Source: JALJPB01 sp034111045 (GTDB taxonomy: Bacteria > Pseudomonadota > Gammaproteobacteria > Enterobacterales > Alteromonadaceae). Taken from it: 64,000 nucleotides of DNA. The number at the start of each line of letters is the position of its first letter. The first letter of the stretch is position 1. Positions 17,592-26,680 of this stretch are shown here, in pieces. Made by a program: the position numbers and the translations under genes. The DNA is taken from contig JAWUYA010000033.1 in the NCBI GenBank assembly GCA_034111045.1, positions 45,842 to 109,841 of the forward strand. Direction: 5' to 3'. A model generated the notes under the pieces. That model was not told the DNA's origin, ran no database searches, and worked only from the letters and a program-made list of their open reading frames with translations.

Positions 17592-18491
17592 ATGACTACT
17601 CAACCACGATTACGCATCGCCATGCAAAAATCAGGAAGATTAAGCGAAGATACTCAAAATTTACTCAAACGTTGTGGCTTAAAGCTCAATGTTACCGACC
17701 GCCGTTTGTTAGCACATGTCACTAATATGCCTATTGATATCATGCGTGTTAGAAGTAGTGACATTCCAGGTTTGGTTATGGATGGGGTGTGTGATTTAGG
17801 TATTGTCGGTGATAACACCTTAGAAGAAGCCGCATTAGAGCGTGAGCTTTTAGGCAATAAAGCCGATTATATTCGAACCACTGGGTTAAACTTCGCCGCT
17901 TGTCATCTTTCTATTGCTATGCCAGAAGAATTTGATTATCAAGGCATTGAAAGTTTAAATGGCTTACGGTTTGCCACCACTTACCCACAACTACTCAACC
18001 GCTTTGCCAAAGAGAGAGGCATTAAACTCGACTTTTGTTTATTAAAAGGCTCTGTAGAAGTGGCTCCCCGAGTCGGTTTGGCGGATGGCATCTGTGATCT
18101 CGTATCAACAGGGGCAACATTGGAAGCTAATGGCTTAAAAGAAGTTGAAGTAATCTTTCGCTCTAAGGCATCGTTAATTCAAACAGCTGTAGCGCTGGGT
18201 GATGAAAAACAAAAAATACTTGATACCTTATTACCTCGTATTCAAGGGGTAATGAAGGCCAAAGAAAGTAAATACATCATGTTGCACGCCCCAAAAGACA
18301 AAGTTAGCGAAGTAAGTGCACTTATGCCAGGTACTGAGACACCTACAATTTTACCACTGGCAGAGCGTGATGACTTAGTCGCAGTACACGTAGTAGCGAC
18401 TGAAACTTTCTTCTGGGAAACTATGGAACAACTCAAAGCGTTAGGTTGTCACTCAATACTCGTGATGCCAATTGAAAAGATGATGGGTTAA
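17592..18491 (+). CDS. hisG: ATP phosphoribosyltransferase
   Basis: HisG condenses ATP and PRPP, the first step of histidine synthesis, and is feedback-inhibited by histidine. The 299-residue length is that of the long form with its own C-terminal regulatory domain. The N-terminus RLRIAMQKSGRLSEDTQ, the segment DLGIVGDNTLEE and the PRPP site DLVSTGATLEANGL are typical. AGGAAAG precedes the ATG by about 8 bases. It is the first structural gene after the attenuator. Confidence 0.97.
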   Translation: MTTQPRLRIAMQKSGRLSEDTQNLLKRCGLKLNVTDRRLLAHVTNMPIDIMRVRSSDIPGLVMDGVCDLGIVGDNTLEEAALERELLGNKADYIRTTGLNFAACHLSIAMPEEFDYQGIESLNGLRFATTYPQLLNRFAKERGIKLDFCLLKGSVEVAPRVGLADGICDLVSTGATLEANGLKEVEVIFRSKASLIQTAVALGDEKQKILDTLLPRIQGVMKAKESKYIMLHAPKDKVSEVSALMPGTETPTILPLAERDDLVAVHVVATETFFWETMEQLKALGCHSILVMPIEKMMG

Positions 18492-18494
18492 GTT

Positions 18495-19829
18495 ATGTCC
18501 AATTCCCTAATACCAGGTAACCATGGATCATACGCGATGGCTATCGACTGGTCTTCACTTTCACCCAATGCACAAAAATCAACACTTGCCCGTCCTGCCA
18601 TTAGTGATAGTGTCAATTTATCAACTCAAGTTGCTGATATTTTATCCTCGGTGAAAGACCAAGGCGATCAAGCGCTTTTTCAGTTAACTGAAAAGTTCGA
18701 CTCGATAAAATTATCCACCTTAGTTGTTACAAAAGAGCAAGTTCAACAAGCTAAACTGGCATTAACTGACAAACGTTTGAAAGCTATTGAAACCGCTTAT
18801 AAACAAATAAAATGTTTTCACGACGCACAAAAACCCAGTGACATTGATGTTACCACTCGTCCTGGTGTACGCTGTATTTTAAAAACAGAAGCGATTGAAA
18901 GTGTTGGTTTGTATATTCCAGCTGGTAGTGCGCCTTTACCATCAACGGTATTAATGTTGGGCGTTCCAGCCCAAATTACTGGTTGTGCACGTACGGTTTT
19001 AGTTTGCCCCCCTGATAAAAATGGCCAACTGGCTAATGAAATTTTAGTAGCGGCTGGCCTTTGTGATATTGATGAAATTTATACGGTAGGTGGCGCGCAA
19101 GCTATAGCGGCTTTAGCTTATGGCACAGAAACGATTAGCGCAGTTAATAAAGTGTTTGGCCCTGGTAATCGTTTTGTTACTGAAGCTAAAAAACAACTTT
19201 CACAACAAGTGCCTGGATTTGCTATCGATATGCCAGCCGGCCCTTCAGAGCTGTTAATCATAGCTGATGAACAGGCCAATGCGGCTTTTGTTGCCGCAGA
19301 TTTATTATCACAAGCTGAACATGGTCCAGACAGCCAAGTGATTTTACTATCAGATAGCGAACGGTTAATACGTGATGTTTCAATGGAGCTTGAGCAGCAA
19401 ATTGCCTTATTGAGCCGTAAAAAAATCGCCCAACAAGCGCTATTGCAAAGCCGGCTGATTTTAACTAAAGATTTAAGCCAAGCGGTTGAAATATCAAATG
19501 AGTATGGTCCAGAGCATTTAATTATTCAAACCGATAAACCACACGATTTATTAAAGCGTTTACGTAACGCAGGTTCAATATTTGTTGGCGCTTATACGCC
19601 AGAATCTGCAGGTGACTATGCCAGCGGTACTAATCACGTATTGCCCACATATGGTTATTCGAAAGTTATTAGCAGTTTATCTCTTGCCGACTTTTCTCGT
19701 CGCTATACGGTACAAGAGCTGAGCAAAGAAGGTTTAGCAAGCTTGGCTGAATGTATTACTGAGTTAACTGATGCGGAAGGTTTAGATGCACATAAACGTG
19801 CCGTTACTATTCGTCTTGAAGAGATTTAA
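18495..19829 (+). CDS. hisD: Histidinol dehydrogenase
   Basis: HisD oxidises histidinol to histidine through histidinal in two NAD-dependent steps, using Zn. The NAD/substrate region VGLYIPAGSAPLPSTV, TVGGAQAIAALAYGTE and VFGPGNRFVTEAK, DMPAGPSELL, and SQAEHGPDSQ with catalytic residues are all present. At 444 residues it is about ten longer than usual; an internal ATG at residue 15 (MAIDWSSL) is an alternative start. It begins 3 bases after hisG. Confidence 0.96.
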   Translation: MSNSLIPGNHGSYAMAIDWSSLSPNAQKSTLARPAISDSVNLSTQVADILSSVKDQGDQALFQLTEKFDSIKLSTLVVTKEQVQQAKLALTDKRLKAIETAYKQIKCFHDAQKPSDIDVTTRPGVRCILKTEAIESVGLYIPAGSAPLPSTVLMLGVPAQITGCARTVLVCPPDKNGQLANEILVAAGLCDIDEIYTVGGAQAIAALAYGTETISAVNKVFGPGNRFVTEAKKQLSQQVPGFAIDMPAGPSELLIIADEQANAAFVAADLLSQAEHGPDSQVILLSDSERLIRDVSMELEQQIALLSRKKIAQQALLQSRLILTKDLSQAVEISNEYGPEHLIIQTDKPHDLLKRLRNAGSIFVGAYTPESAGDYASGTNHVLPTYGYSKVISSLSLADFSRRYTVQELSKEGLASLAECITELTDAEGLDAHKRAVTIRLEEI

Positions 19830-19831
19830 TT

Positions 19832-20947
19832 ATGTCAACCAATGCAGATAATGCCTGTTCAATAACAAATAAACTTGCTCGAGAAGAGCTAATTGACATG
19901 GTGCCCTATCAATCGGCCCGTCGATTATTTTCAAGTAGTGGCGAAAACGCAACGAATAAAATTTGGCTAAATGCAAATGAAGCCTCTGGTCCGGGTATTT
20001 ATCAACTTGATGCCAATAGTATTAACCGTTATCCTGACTTTCAACCCGAGTCCTTGCTAAAAGCCTATAGTGACTATGCTCAACAGCCGGTGAGTAATCT
20101 ATTAGCAACACGTGGCGCAGATGAAGGTATAGAACTGTTAATCAGGACTTTTTGCAAAGCCTATCAAGACAATATTTTAATATGTCCACCAACTTATGGT
20201 ATGTATGCTGTAAGCGCTGAAAATCATGGGGCTGGTATTGTTAAAGTCCCCTTAAGGAATAATATACTCGACCTAGAAGGCTTAAAAGCTAATATAGGAA
20301 AAGTCAAAGTTGTCTTTTTATGTTCACCGGGTAACCCTACTGGTAATTTATTACCTGAGGCGCAAATAAAAGCCGCTATTGAGCTATTTAAAGACAGTGC
20401 TATTGTAGTAGTTGATGAAGCTTATATTGAATTTTCAGCGAAAGACTCTGTGACCTCTTGGTTAGAGCAATATGAAAATTTAGTGGTACTGAGAACATTA
20501 TCAAAAGCTTTTGCTCTTGCTGGGTTACGTTGTGGTTTTACCCTTGCCAATAGTGATATTATTACTATGCTCAGCAAAGTAATAGCTCCTTATCCTATTG
20601 CTGCTCCTGTGGCTGAAATCGCCAGCATTGCCTTAGCCACCAAAAACTTAGAGCAGGTAAGAATTCGTGTTGAAGAAACCATCTTATTACGTCGCCAACT
20701 GGCTACCTGGCTTGCTGAACAGCCTTGGTGTGAAACAATTCACCACAGCGATGCTAATTTTATTTTATTTAAAGCCAGTTCTGCTGAGCTAAAAACGTTT
20801 ATTTTTAATGTATTATTAACACAAGGTATATTAATTCGTGATCAGTCCAAACAAGAACAATTGAGCGACTGTTTACGCATCAGTATTGGCAGTGAACGTG
20901 AGCTAAGCTTGTTAAAACATACACTTACTTTAGCTTTCAAGGTATAA
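19832..20947 (+). CDS. hisC: Histidinol-phosphate aminotransferase
   Basis: This class II PLP aminotransferase makes histidinol phosphate from imidazole acetol phosphate and glutamate. Conserved features are WLNANEASGPG near residue 50, CSPGNPTGNL near 170, VVDEAYIEFS near 200, and the PLP lysine in LRTLSKAFALAGLRCG near 230. Its 371 residues are normal. The ATG is 2 bases after the hisD stop, so translation is probably coupled. Confidence 0.96.
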   Translation: MSTNADNACSITNKLAREELIDMVPYQSARRLFSSSGENATNKIWLNANEASGPGIYQLDANSINRYPDFQPESLLKAYSDYAQQPVSNLLATRGADEGIELLIRTFCKAYQDNILICPPTYGMYAVSAENHGAGIVKVPLRNNILDLEGLKANIGKVKVVFLCSPGNPTGNLLPEAQIKAAIELFKDSAIVVVDEAYIEFSAKDSVTSWLEQYENLVVLRTLSKAFALAGLRCGFTLANSDIITMLSKVIAPYPIAAPVAEIASIALATKNLEQVRIRVEETILLRRQLATWLAEQPWCETIHHSDANFILFKASSAELKTFIFNVLLTQGILIRDQSKQEQLSDCLRISIGSERELSLLKHTLTLAFKV

Positions 20948-20977
20948 CAGAAAGTTTTTACAGAGATTTTATAGAGA

Positions 20978-22057
20978 ATGACTATGGCACAACAAAATAT
21001 TTTATTTATCGACCGTGACGGCACCTTAATTGAAGAGCCTATTAGCGATAAACAAGTCGATAGCTTAGAGAAATTAGTCTTTGAGCCTAATGTGCTGCCG
21101 GTATTATTGGCACTGCAAAACAAAGGTTTTAAACTAGTAATGGTATCGAACCAAGATGGTTTAGGCACCAAAAGTTATCCACAAGAAGATTTTGATTTGC
21201 CACACAACAAAATGATGGAGATATTTAGCTCTCAAGGTGTTGTTTTTGAAGATGTATTACTTTGCCCTCATTTTGATGAGGACAATTGTCATTGCCGTAA
21301 ACCTAAACTAGGTCTAGTGAGCGATTACTTACAACAAGGTAAAGTTAACTTTGCCCATTCATTTGTTATTGGCGATCGCGAGACTGATATGCAGCTTGCC
21401 GCTAATATGGGCATTGTCGGCATCAAATATCATCGTGACAGCTTAAATTGGAATGCCATAAGCGAGCAGCTATTAACCAGTAAAAAGCGGACCTCTACCG
21501 TTATCCGTACCACTAAAGAAACCGATATAAAAGTCAGCGTCAACTTAGATAAAGTCGGTGGTAGCACTATAGATACAGGCCTAGGTTTTTTTGATCACAT
21601 GTTAGATCAAATAGCGACCCACGGTGGATTTAATCTCCAGTGTAATGTCTCAGGGGATTATCATATTGATGAACACCACAGTGTCGAAGACACAGCGCTT
21701 GCATTAGGCCAAGCATTAAAAGAAGCCCTAGGTGATAAACGTGGTATTGCCCGCTTTGGCTTTGTTTTACCGATGGATGAGTGCAGAGCAGAGTGTGCTA
21801 TCGATTTATCAGGTCGCCCGTGGCTAGAATTTGATGCTGATTTTACTGACAATATGGTAGGTAAAATGTCGACACAAATGGTTGGTCACTTTTTTCGTTC
21901 ACTTGCTGATGCTATGGCAATTACCTTGCACCTATCAACGAGCAAAGGCAATTGTCATCATCAAGTAGAAAGTTTATTTAAAGTCTTTGGCCGGGCACTT
22001 GGTCAAGCAATAGCAGTAAAAGGTGATGTATTACCTAGCTCAAAAGGCACTCTGTAA
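20978..22057 (+). CDS. hisB: Bifunctional histidinol-phosphatase / imidazoleglycerol-phosphate dehydratase
   Basis: The N-terminal half (to ~165) is a HAD phosphatase with LFIDRDGTLIEEP, VSNQDGLGT and the zinc loop CPHFDEDNCHCRKP. The C-terminal half (~168-359) is the dehydratase with DTGLGFFDHMLDQ, HHSVEDTALALG and HHQVESLFKVFGRAL, whose His residues bind Mn. Fusion of the two is typical of enteric and related gammaproteobacteria. Two in-frame ATGs (20978 and 20984) could be the start. The stop TAA overlaps the hisH ATG by one base. Confidence 0.96.
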   Translation: MTMAQQNILFIDRDGTLIEEPISDKQVDSLEKLVFEPNVLPVLLALQNKGFKLVMVSNQDGLGTKSYPQEDFDLPHNKMMEIFSSQGVVFEDVLLCPHFDEDNCHCRKPKLGLVSDYLQQGKVNFAHSFVIGDRETDMQLAANMGIVGIKYHRDSLNWNAISEQLLTSKKRTSTVIRTTKETDIKVSVNLDKVGGSTIDTGLGFFDHMLDQIATHGGFNLQCNVSGDYHIDEHHSVEDTALALGQALKEALGDKRGIARFGFVLPMDECRAECAIDLSGRPWLEFDADFTDNMVGKMSTQMVGHFFRSLADAMAITLHLSTSKGNCHHQVESLFKVFGRALGQAIAVKGDVLPSSKGTL

Positions 22058-22701
22058 TGACAAAAAAAGGTGAGCAACAATCTACTATTATTGTTGATAC
22101 CGGCTGCGCTAATTTATCTTCAGTAAAATTTGCTATTGAACGCTTAGGCTATGACGTGCTCATTAGTGATGATTCCGATTTAATTAAACAAGCAGACAAA
22201 GTTTTTTTACCTGGTGTTGGTACGGCAAAGCATGCCATGGCCAATATTGTTACAAAAGGCTTAGTTGATACACTGCAAAAGCTGACGCAGCCGGTGCTTG
22301 GCTTTTGTTTAGGCATGCAATTGATGACCGAGTCTTCCACAGAGAGTTCAAGCGGTGATGTGATTCAATGCCTAGGCTTGATCCCAACAAAAGTTTTACC
22401 ATTAGAAGCACAAGGTAACCGTTTACCTCACATGGGCTGGAATACATTAACAACCTTAGCTCACCACCCTATTTTTAATGGCATTACTCTTGGCGATTAT
22501 TTCTATTTTGTTCATAGTTTCGCTGCCCCCGTTAGTGAACACACCTTGGCAAGTTGTCGATATGGCAGTGACTTTTCGGCAGTCATTGCTAAAGACAACT
22601 TTATTGGCTGTCAATTTCACCCTGAACGTTCAGGTGAATTAGGCAGTAAAATTATCAAGAATTTTTTAGAATTAAAGCCAAAGGAGTTAACAAACCTATG
22701 A
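22057..22701 (+). CDS. hisH: Imidazole glycerol phosphate synthase, glutamine amidotransferase subunit
   Basis: HisH hydrolyses glutamine and passes ammonia to HisF. The class I amidotransferase triad is visible: Cys in VLGFCLGMQLMT near residue 85, and His and Glu in CQFHPERSGE near 190. VDTGCANLSSVKFA opens the protein. Its partner HisF is not adjacent here but encoded 13.4 kb downstream, so the usual tight co-expression relies on two transcripts. It overlaps hisA by ATGA. Confidence 0.95.
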   Translation: MTKKGEQQSTIIVDTGCANLSSVKFAIERLGYDVLISDDSDLIKQADKVFLPGVGTAKHAMANIVTKGLVDTLQKLTQPVLGFCLGMQLMTESSTESSSGDVIQCLGLIPTKVLPLEAQGNRLPHMGWNTLTTLAHHPIFNGITLGDYFYFVHSFAAPVSEHTLASCRYGSDFSAVIAKDNFIGCQFHPERSGELGSKIIKNFLELKPKELTNL

Positions 22702-23432
22702 TGATCCCAGCAATAGATTTAATTGGTGGCAAAGTAGTTCGCTTATTCCAAGGCGACTACAACCAAAAAACCGACTATCAATATACCGTACAAGAACGTC
22801 AGCAAGCCTACAGTAATGCAGGGGCAACGGTGATGCACTTTGTCGATTTAGACGGGGCAAAAGATAGCACTAAACGTCAACTATCAACACTAAAAACTGT
22901 AATGAATCACCCAAGTATGATCATTCAAGTCGGTGGTGGTATTCGCTGCGAAGAGGATGTTAAACAACTACTTGCTCTAGGTGTAAATCGTGTTGTTATT
23001 GGCTCATTGGCGATAAAGCAGCCTGAACTAGTACTTAAATGGCTGGGTATATATGGCGGTGAAAAAATTGTATTAGCCCTTGATATTAAAATTGACAAAA
23101 AAGGCAATAAAACACTGCCAACCCATGGCTGGATAGAAGACAGCGGTGTTAATTTAGAAGACTTACTCGGCGCTTATATTGACGCAGGTATCAAGCATAT
23201 CTTATGCACCGACATTTCAAAAGATGGTACCTTAACTGGCAGTAATGTCTCACTTTATGCAGAGCTTTGCCAGAATTATCCAAGTATTGCTTGGCAAGCT
23301 TCTGGTGGTATTGGTAGCCTTGATGATATCAAAGCGCTTATTCCAACCGGTGTTAGTGCTGTTATTTTAGGACGCTCATTACTTGAAGGTAAATTCACCC
23401 TAGCGCAAGCAATTGAGTGTTGGCCAAATTAA
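22698..23432 (+). CDS. hisA: ProFAR isomerase
   Basis: HisA is the (beta-alpha)8 barrel that isomerises ProFAR to PRFAR. Seen here are MIPAIDLIGGKVVRLFQG with the first catalytic Asp, QVGGGIRCEEDV, and LCTDISKDGTLTG with the second catalytic Asp. The C-terminal ASGGIGSLDD and AVILGRSLLEGKF bind phosphate. It has 244 residues, a usual size. It is the last gene of this half of the his operon; hisF does not follow. Confidence 0.96.
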   Translation: MMIPAIDLIGGKVVRLFQGDYNQKTDYQYTVQERQQAYSNAGATVMHFVDLDGAKDSTKRQLSTLKTVMNHPSMIIQVGGGIRCEEDVKQLLALGVNRVVIGSLAIKQPELVLKWLGIYGGEKIVLALDIKIDKKGNKTLPTHGWIEDSGVNLEDLLGAYIDAGIKHILCTDISKDGTLTGSNVSLYAELCQNYPSIAWQASGGIGSLDDIKALIPTGVSAVILGRSLLEGKFTLAQAIECWPN

Positions 23433-23611
23433 TACTTTCAATTAACCATATCCCTAGTACGCACTTAATAACCTACTAACCTCTTAGGGTATTGCAACAA
23501 TATTTTCTGTCGCTATACCCATCCCTTGTTTAAATAATTAACTAGATAAACTAGAAAGCCTGTTGCCATAGAGTAGCCCTTAATCAAACTTTATTATTTT
23601 TCTCAATAAAT

Positions 23612-23641
23612 TAAACCTTATTAATTTATTGTACGTATAAC
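23612..23641 (+). promoter_or_regulatory. Weak third candidate ECF promoter
   Basis: CGTATAAC at 23634-23641, close to the CGTATTAA element of the two better sites, has TAAACC 16 bases upstream (23612-23617), a partial match to TGATCC. It sits just before the DUF2878 ribosome site. The -35 match is poor, so this is only suggestive. Confidence 0.25.
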
Positions 23642-23659
23642 AATTAAGGAGAGTTGATA

Positions 23660-24157
23660 GTGAATATGTTGAAAAATATCATTGGTTTTAATATCACCTG
23701 GTTTGGTTTGGTTTATTGGGGCAATGCCTTTATCCCAATAGCTATGCTAATGCTGAGCATCCACCTATTGTTCTTTATAAACAATAAAAAAGAAATTTTT
23801 TATATATTGCTTATCAGTGTAATAGGTATTGGTGTTGATTCTTTATTACACTATTTTGATCTTTTTATTTTTAATGAAGAAATACATATCCCCTTCTGGT
23901 TGATGGTTTTGTGGCCCTGTTTTGCAAGTACTTTATCGCATAGTTTACGATTTTTAGACAAGGCTGTATGGCTTCAAATCGTAGCAGGTTTATTAGCACC
24001 CTTAAGTTATATCGCTGGCTATCAATTTGAAGCGGTTAATTTTAGTCACTCGATAATGATCACCTATATTATTTTAAGTTTGATTTGGGCATCACTCTTC
24101 ATGTTGTTTTTTAAGTTACAGTCATTTTTTATTGATAAAGAACTCAGCCATGATTAA
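23660..24157 (+). CDS. DUF2878-like membrane protein
   Basis: This ~165-residue integral membrane protein has five or six helices, with NITWFGLVYWGNA near the N-terminus and HIPFWLMVLWPCFASTLSHSL in the middle, typical of the DUF2878 family. No biochemical role is known. AAGGAGAG at 23646-23653 favours GTG at 23660 (or ATG at 23666) over the longer TTG start. Its end overlaps the next gene by 8 bases, making it the first of a trio with the CHI-like and DUF3833 genes. In related bacteria I recall this trio beside photolyase/Cfa clusters, as here. Confidence 0.72.
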   Translation: MNMLKNIIGFNITWFGLVYWGNAFIPIAMLMLSIHLLFFINNKKEIFYILLISVIGIGVDSLLHYFDLFIFNEEIHIPFWLMVLWPCFASTLSHSLRFLDKAVWLQIVAGLLAPLSYIAGYQFEAVNFSHSIMITYIILSLIWASLFMLFFKLQSFFIDKELSHD

Positions 24158-24701
24158 ATTAATATTAGTGTTAGTTTTGAGCTGCTCTTCTTTATTTGCT
24201 TCAACACTAACCAATGAAACTTTATCTAATACCAGTCTCAAAAGCTTAAAGGAACAATTGAGCTTTTATCGAGTTGGAGAAACAACCTTTTCAATTTTGT
24301 TTTGGGATCTGTATAAGAGTAGGTTACTAACCACTTCAGGCAAATACCCATTAAGTGATGTCAATGAAAAGCTCATTTATGAAATAACCTATATGACCGA
24401 TATTTCAAGAGATGATCTAATCAAACGTACGGTTGAACAATGGCATCACTTAGGTTTATCTATTGAAAGTTACAAAAGGTTTTTACCGACATTAAAAAGT
24501 ATATGGCCAGATATTAACGAAGGCGATACCTTATCCCTGCTAATTGATAACAACAAGAGTACTTTTTATTTCAATCAGCAATATATAGGTAGTATCGATG
24601 TACCCGAGTTTGGTCAAATGTTTCTTGATATTTGGCTAGCCGAAAATACCAGTCAACCCAAACTTCGCTCACAATTATTAGGTAAAACCGGTCATGAATA
24701 A
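24150..24701 (+). CDS. Exported chalcone-isomerase-like protein
   Basis: The chosen start (ATG at 24150) gives a clean signal peptide, MIKLILVLVLSCSSLFAS, and a mature domain of about 165 residues. The motifs YRVGETTFSILFWDLYKSRL and a later LSLLIDNNKSTFYFNQQ, then DVPEFGQMFLDIWL resemble the bacterial chalcone-isomerase-like family, whose members may bind lipids rather than catalyse isomerisation. It overlaps DUF2878 by 8 bases and the next lipoprotein gene by 8 bases. Periplasmic location is inferred from the signal peptide. Confidence 0.72.
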   Translation: MIKLILVLVLSCSSLFASTLTNETLSNTSLKSLKEQLSFYRVGETTFSILFWDLYKSRLLTTSGKYPLSDVNEKLIYEITYMTDISRDDLIKRTVEQWHHLGLSIESYKRFLPTLKSIWPDINEGDTLSLLIDNNKSTFYFNQQYIGSIDVPEFGQMFLDIWLAENTSQPKLRSQLLGKTGHE

Positions 24702-25293
24702 AGCCATAAAAAATCCGATTAACATTATATGTATACTTTTTATTTCATTAATACTGACCAGCTGCTCAACTGATTTAACCGACTACCCGCAAGAGAAAAA
24801 ACCTTTTGATATTAAAAATTACTTTTCAGGCGATATTATTGGCAGAGGAATAGTTCAAGATTACACCAACAAAGTAAACAGAAGGTTTTGTGTCGAAATC
24901 AAAGGAACATGGCAAGGGAATGAAGGGACTTTAGCTGAGAAATTTTACTTTAATGATGGCGAAATTAGTTACAGAAATTGGCAATTAACCAAAAAAGATA
25001 ACGGTAGCTACCTTGGTCTAGCTGAAGATGTTGTTGGTACAGCAATCGGAAGGCATCAAGGTTTTGCTTTTCAGTTTAGTTACGATTTATTACTTAAGGT
25101 TAAAGGTGAGACTTATCAAGTTGCTATGGATGATTGGATGTACAAAATTGATGATTACCGGGTAATGAACAAAACATCGATATCAAAATTTGGCATTAAC
25201 GTGGCAGAAGTCACGTTATTTTTTGATAAAGAAACACCTTATCAACAATGCTCTTCTTTTAGCGACAATCAATTAACTCAATCAGAGAGTTGA
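24694..25293 (+). CDS. DUF3833-like lipoprotein
   Basis: The protein of 199 residues has a signal peptide with a lipobox LTSC at residues 21-24, so the mature protein should start at Cys24 and be lipid-anchored. The body carries DIKNYFSGDIIGRGIVQDY, EKFYFNDGEISYRNWQ and GYAF-like GFAFQFSYDLLLKVKG, typical of DUF3833. A lipocalin-like beta barrel is plausible from the strand pattern, but function is unknown. It closes the trio begun at 23660. Confidence 0.75.
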   Translation: MNKAIKNPINIICILFISLILTSCSTDLTDYPQEKKPFDIKNYFSGDIIGRGIVQDYTNKVNRRFCVEIKGTWQGNEGTLAEKFYFNDGEISYRNWQLTKKDNGSYLGLAEDVVGTAIGRHQGFAFQFSYDLLLKVKGETYQVAMDDWMYKIDDYRVMNKTSISKFGINVAEVTLFFDKETPYQQCSSFSDNQLTQSES

Positions 25294-25320
25294 GTCAGAG
25301 AGTTTAATGAGACAATTGAG

Positions 25321-26217
25321 TTAAACAATTAAGTCAGAAAATGCCTCTTTAATTGTAGAATATTTAAAGGTGTAATCAGAGTTGATTAGTTTGGTTGGCA
25401 CAACATTTTGGCCAAAGAGTAATATATCGGCCATTTCTCCGAATAGCATTTTTAATAACCACGGCGGTGAAGTAAAAAAGCATGGCCTCTTTAATTGGCT
25501 TGACAATGCTTGACTAAAATCATTATTAGATACCGCAAAGGGTGCCGTTAAGTTTATTGCCCCTTTGAGTTCTTCATGTTTCACTATATGTAAAATTGCA
25601 GCGACCATATCTAAATAGTGTATCCAAGACATCATTTGTTCACCGTCACCAATTTTCCCACCTAATCCCAATTTAAAGGGCAGTAACATTTTAGCTAAAG
25701 CACCAGCGTTTGGTGCTAATACTACCCCTGTTCTTAAAATAGCAACGCGAGTTTTCTCTGAAGTTGCGCCTAGGGCTATGGCTTCCCATTGCTTACAGAT
25801 TTCATGGGTAAATTCTTGATTAAAATTGTTATAGTTTTCACTTATTGCTGTTTTATCTTGTCTACCGTATATGCCAATGGCACTGCCAGAAATAAATAAG
25901 CTCGGTGGTACCTCTGCTTTTTTGATAAGTGTTACTAGTTGCTGAGTTATCTGCCAGCGGCTTTGGCAAATCTCGATTTTTTGAGACTTTGTCCATCGTT
26001 TATCTGCAATGGGCTCTCCGGCTAAATTGATCACAACCGCTTTATTCTCTAGACTTTTACTAGTTAATTTATTGATAAAATGAATATGATCGCCCAGTAA
26101 AGCTTGTGCTTGTTTAGGATTTCGGGTCAACACCGTTATATCACTATTTTTTTGAGATAATTTGGCTATTAATGCTTTACCTATGAGTCCAGTACCGCCA
26201 GTAATAAGATAATTCAT
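25321..26217 (-). CDS. TIGR01777-type NAD-dependent epimerase (YfcH-like)
   Basis: This extended SDR has the Rossmann motif NYLITGGTGLIGKALI at the start, INLAGEPIADKRWT near residue 70 and SGSAIGIYG near 115, all as in YfcH and its relatives. The substrate is unknown. I choose the ATG at 26217, with AAGGAG six bases upstream; the ATG at 26220 is too close to it. Upstream on the same strand is a candidate ECF promoter (26273-26245) nearly identical to the one before the sigma gene, which ties it to the ChrR regulon. Confidence 0.85.
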   Translation of the reverse strand: MNYLITGGTGLIGKALIAKLSQKNSDITVLTRNPKQAQALLGDHIHFINKLTSKSLENKAVVINLAGEPIADKRWTKSQKIEICQSRWQITQQLVTLIKKAEVPPSLFISGSAIGIYGRQDKTAISENYNNFNQEFTHEICKQWEAIALGATSEKTRVAILRTGVVLAPNAGALAKMLLPFKLGLGGKIGDGEQMMSWIHYLDMVAAILHIVKHEELKGAINLTAPFAVSNNDFSQALSSQLKRPCFFTSPPWLLKMLFGEMADILLFGQNVVPTKLINSDYTFKYSTIKEAFSDLIV

Positions 26218-26241
26218 CATCAACTCCTTAATATATATCAT

Positions 26242-26680
26242 GGTTAATACGGGTAAATTTTGACTTTAGATCATTAGAAAATTATCTTTATGACGTACTC
26301 TTTACCGATCCTTTTTAATTTGATCTCGTAAAATACTTCACCAGAGTATTATAAAGCTATTCCTTGCACAGTAAGCTAAAAGCATCACAGAAATCCAATG
26401 GTCGCAAAGTATCATTGTCATTTGATGACACTATATGAGTTGTCCATAGCGCAAACGTAACAAGTGCAAATGTTATAACCGCTATATAACCGTTAGTGCC
26501 GTGATTAATGTTATCGACAATCTAGTGTCGTTAATAAAATCTATATGGCCCCTAGTCTCTTTTGCCTTTAAATAAGCTTATTAAAAATTTGATCTTTTGT
26601 TTACTTTTTCAAGTTTTCACACATAATAAATACAAAGATAACATTAATGCAACATTACAGTTGAAAGGAGTCCTTCATAA
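26242..26680. other. Divergent intergenic region
   Basis: No gene is supported between the epimerase and the LON-domain gene. It contains the minus-strand ECF promoter candidate at 26245-26273. The remaining ~400 bases are AT-rich with no repeat or hairpin that I could support. The LON gene promoter should be in the right-hand part. Confidence 0.5.
26245..26273 (-). promoter_or_regulatory. Candidate ECF (RpoE-ChrR type) promoter for the epimerase gene
   Basis: On the minus strand TGATCT (26273-26268) is followed after 16 bases by CGTATTAA (26252-26245), about 28 bases before the ATG at 26217. The same two blocks occur before the sigma gene at 27270-27298. They resemble the TGATCC/CGTA-type promoters I associate with RpoE-ChrR sigma factors. 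The assignment is by eye. Confidence 0.65.
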
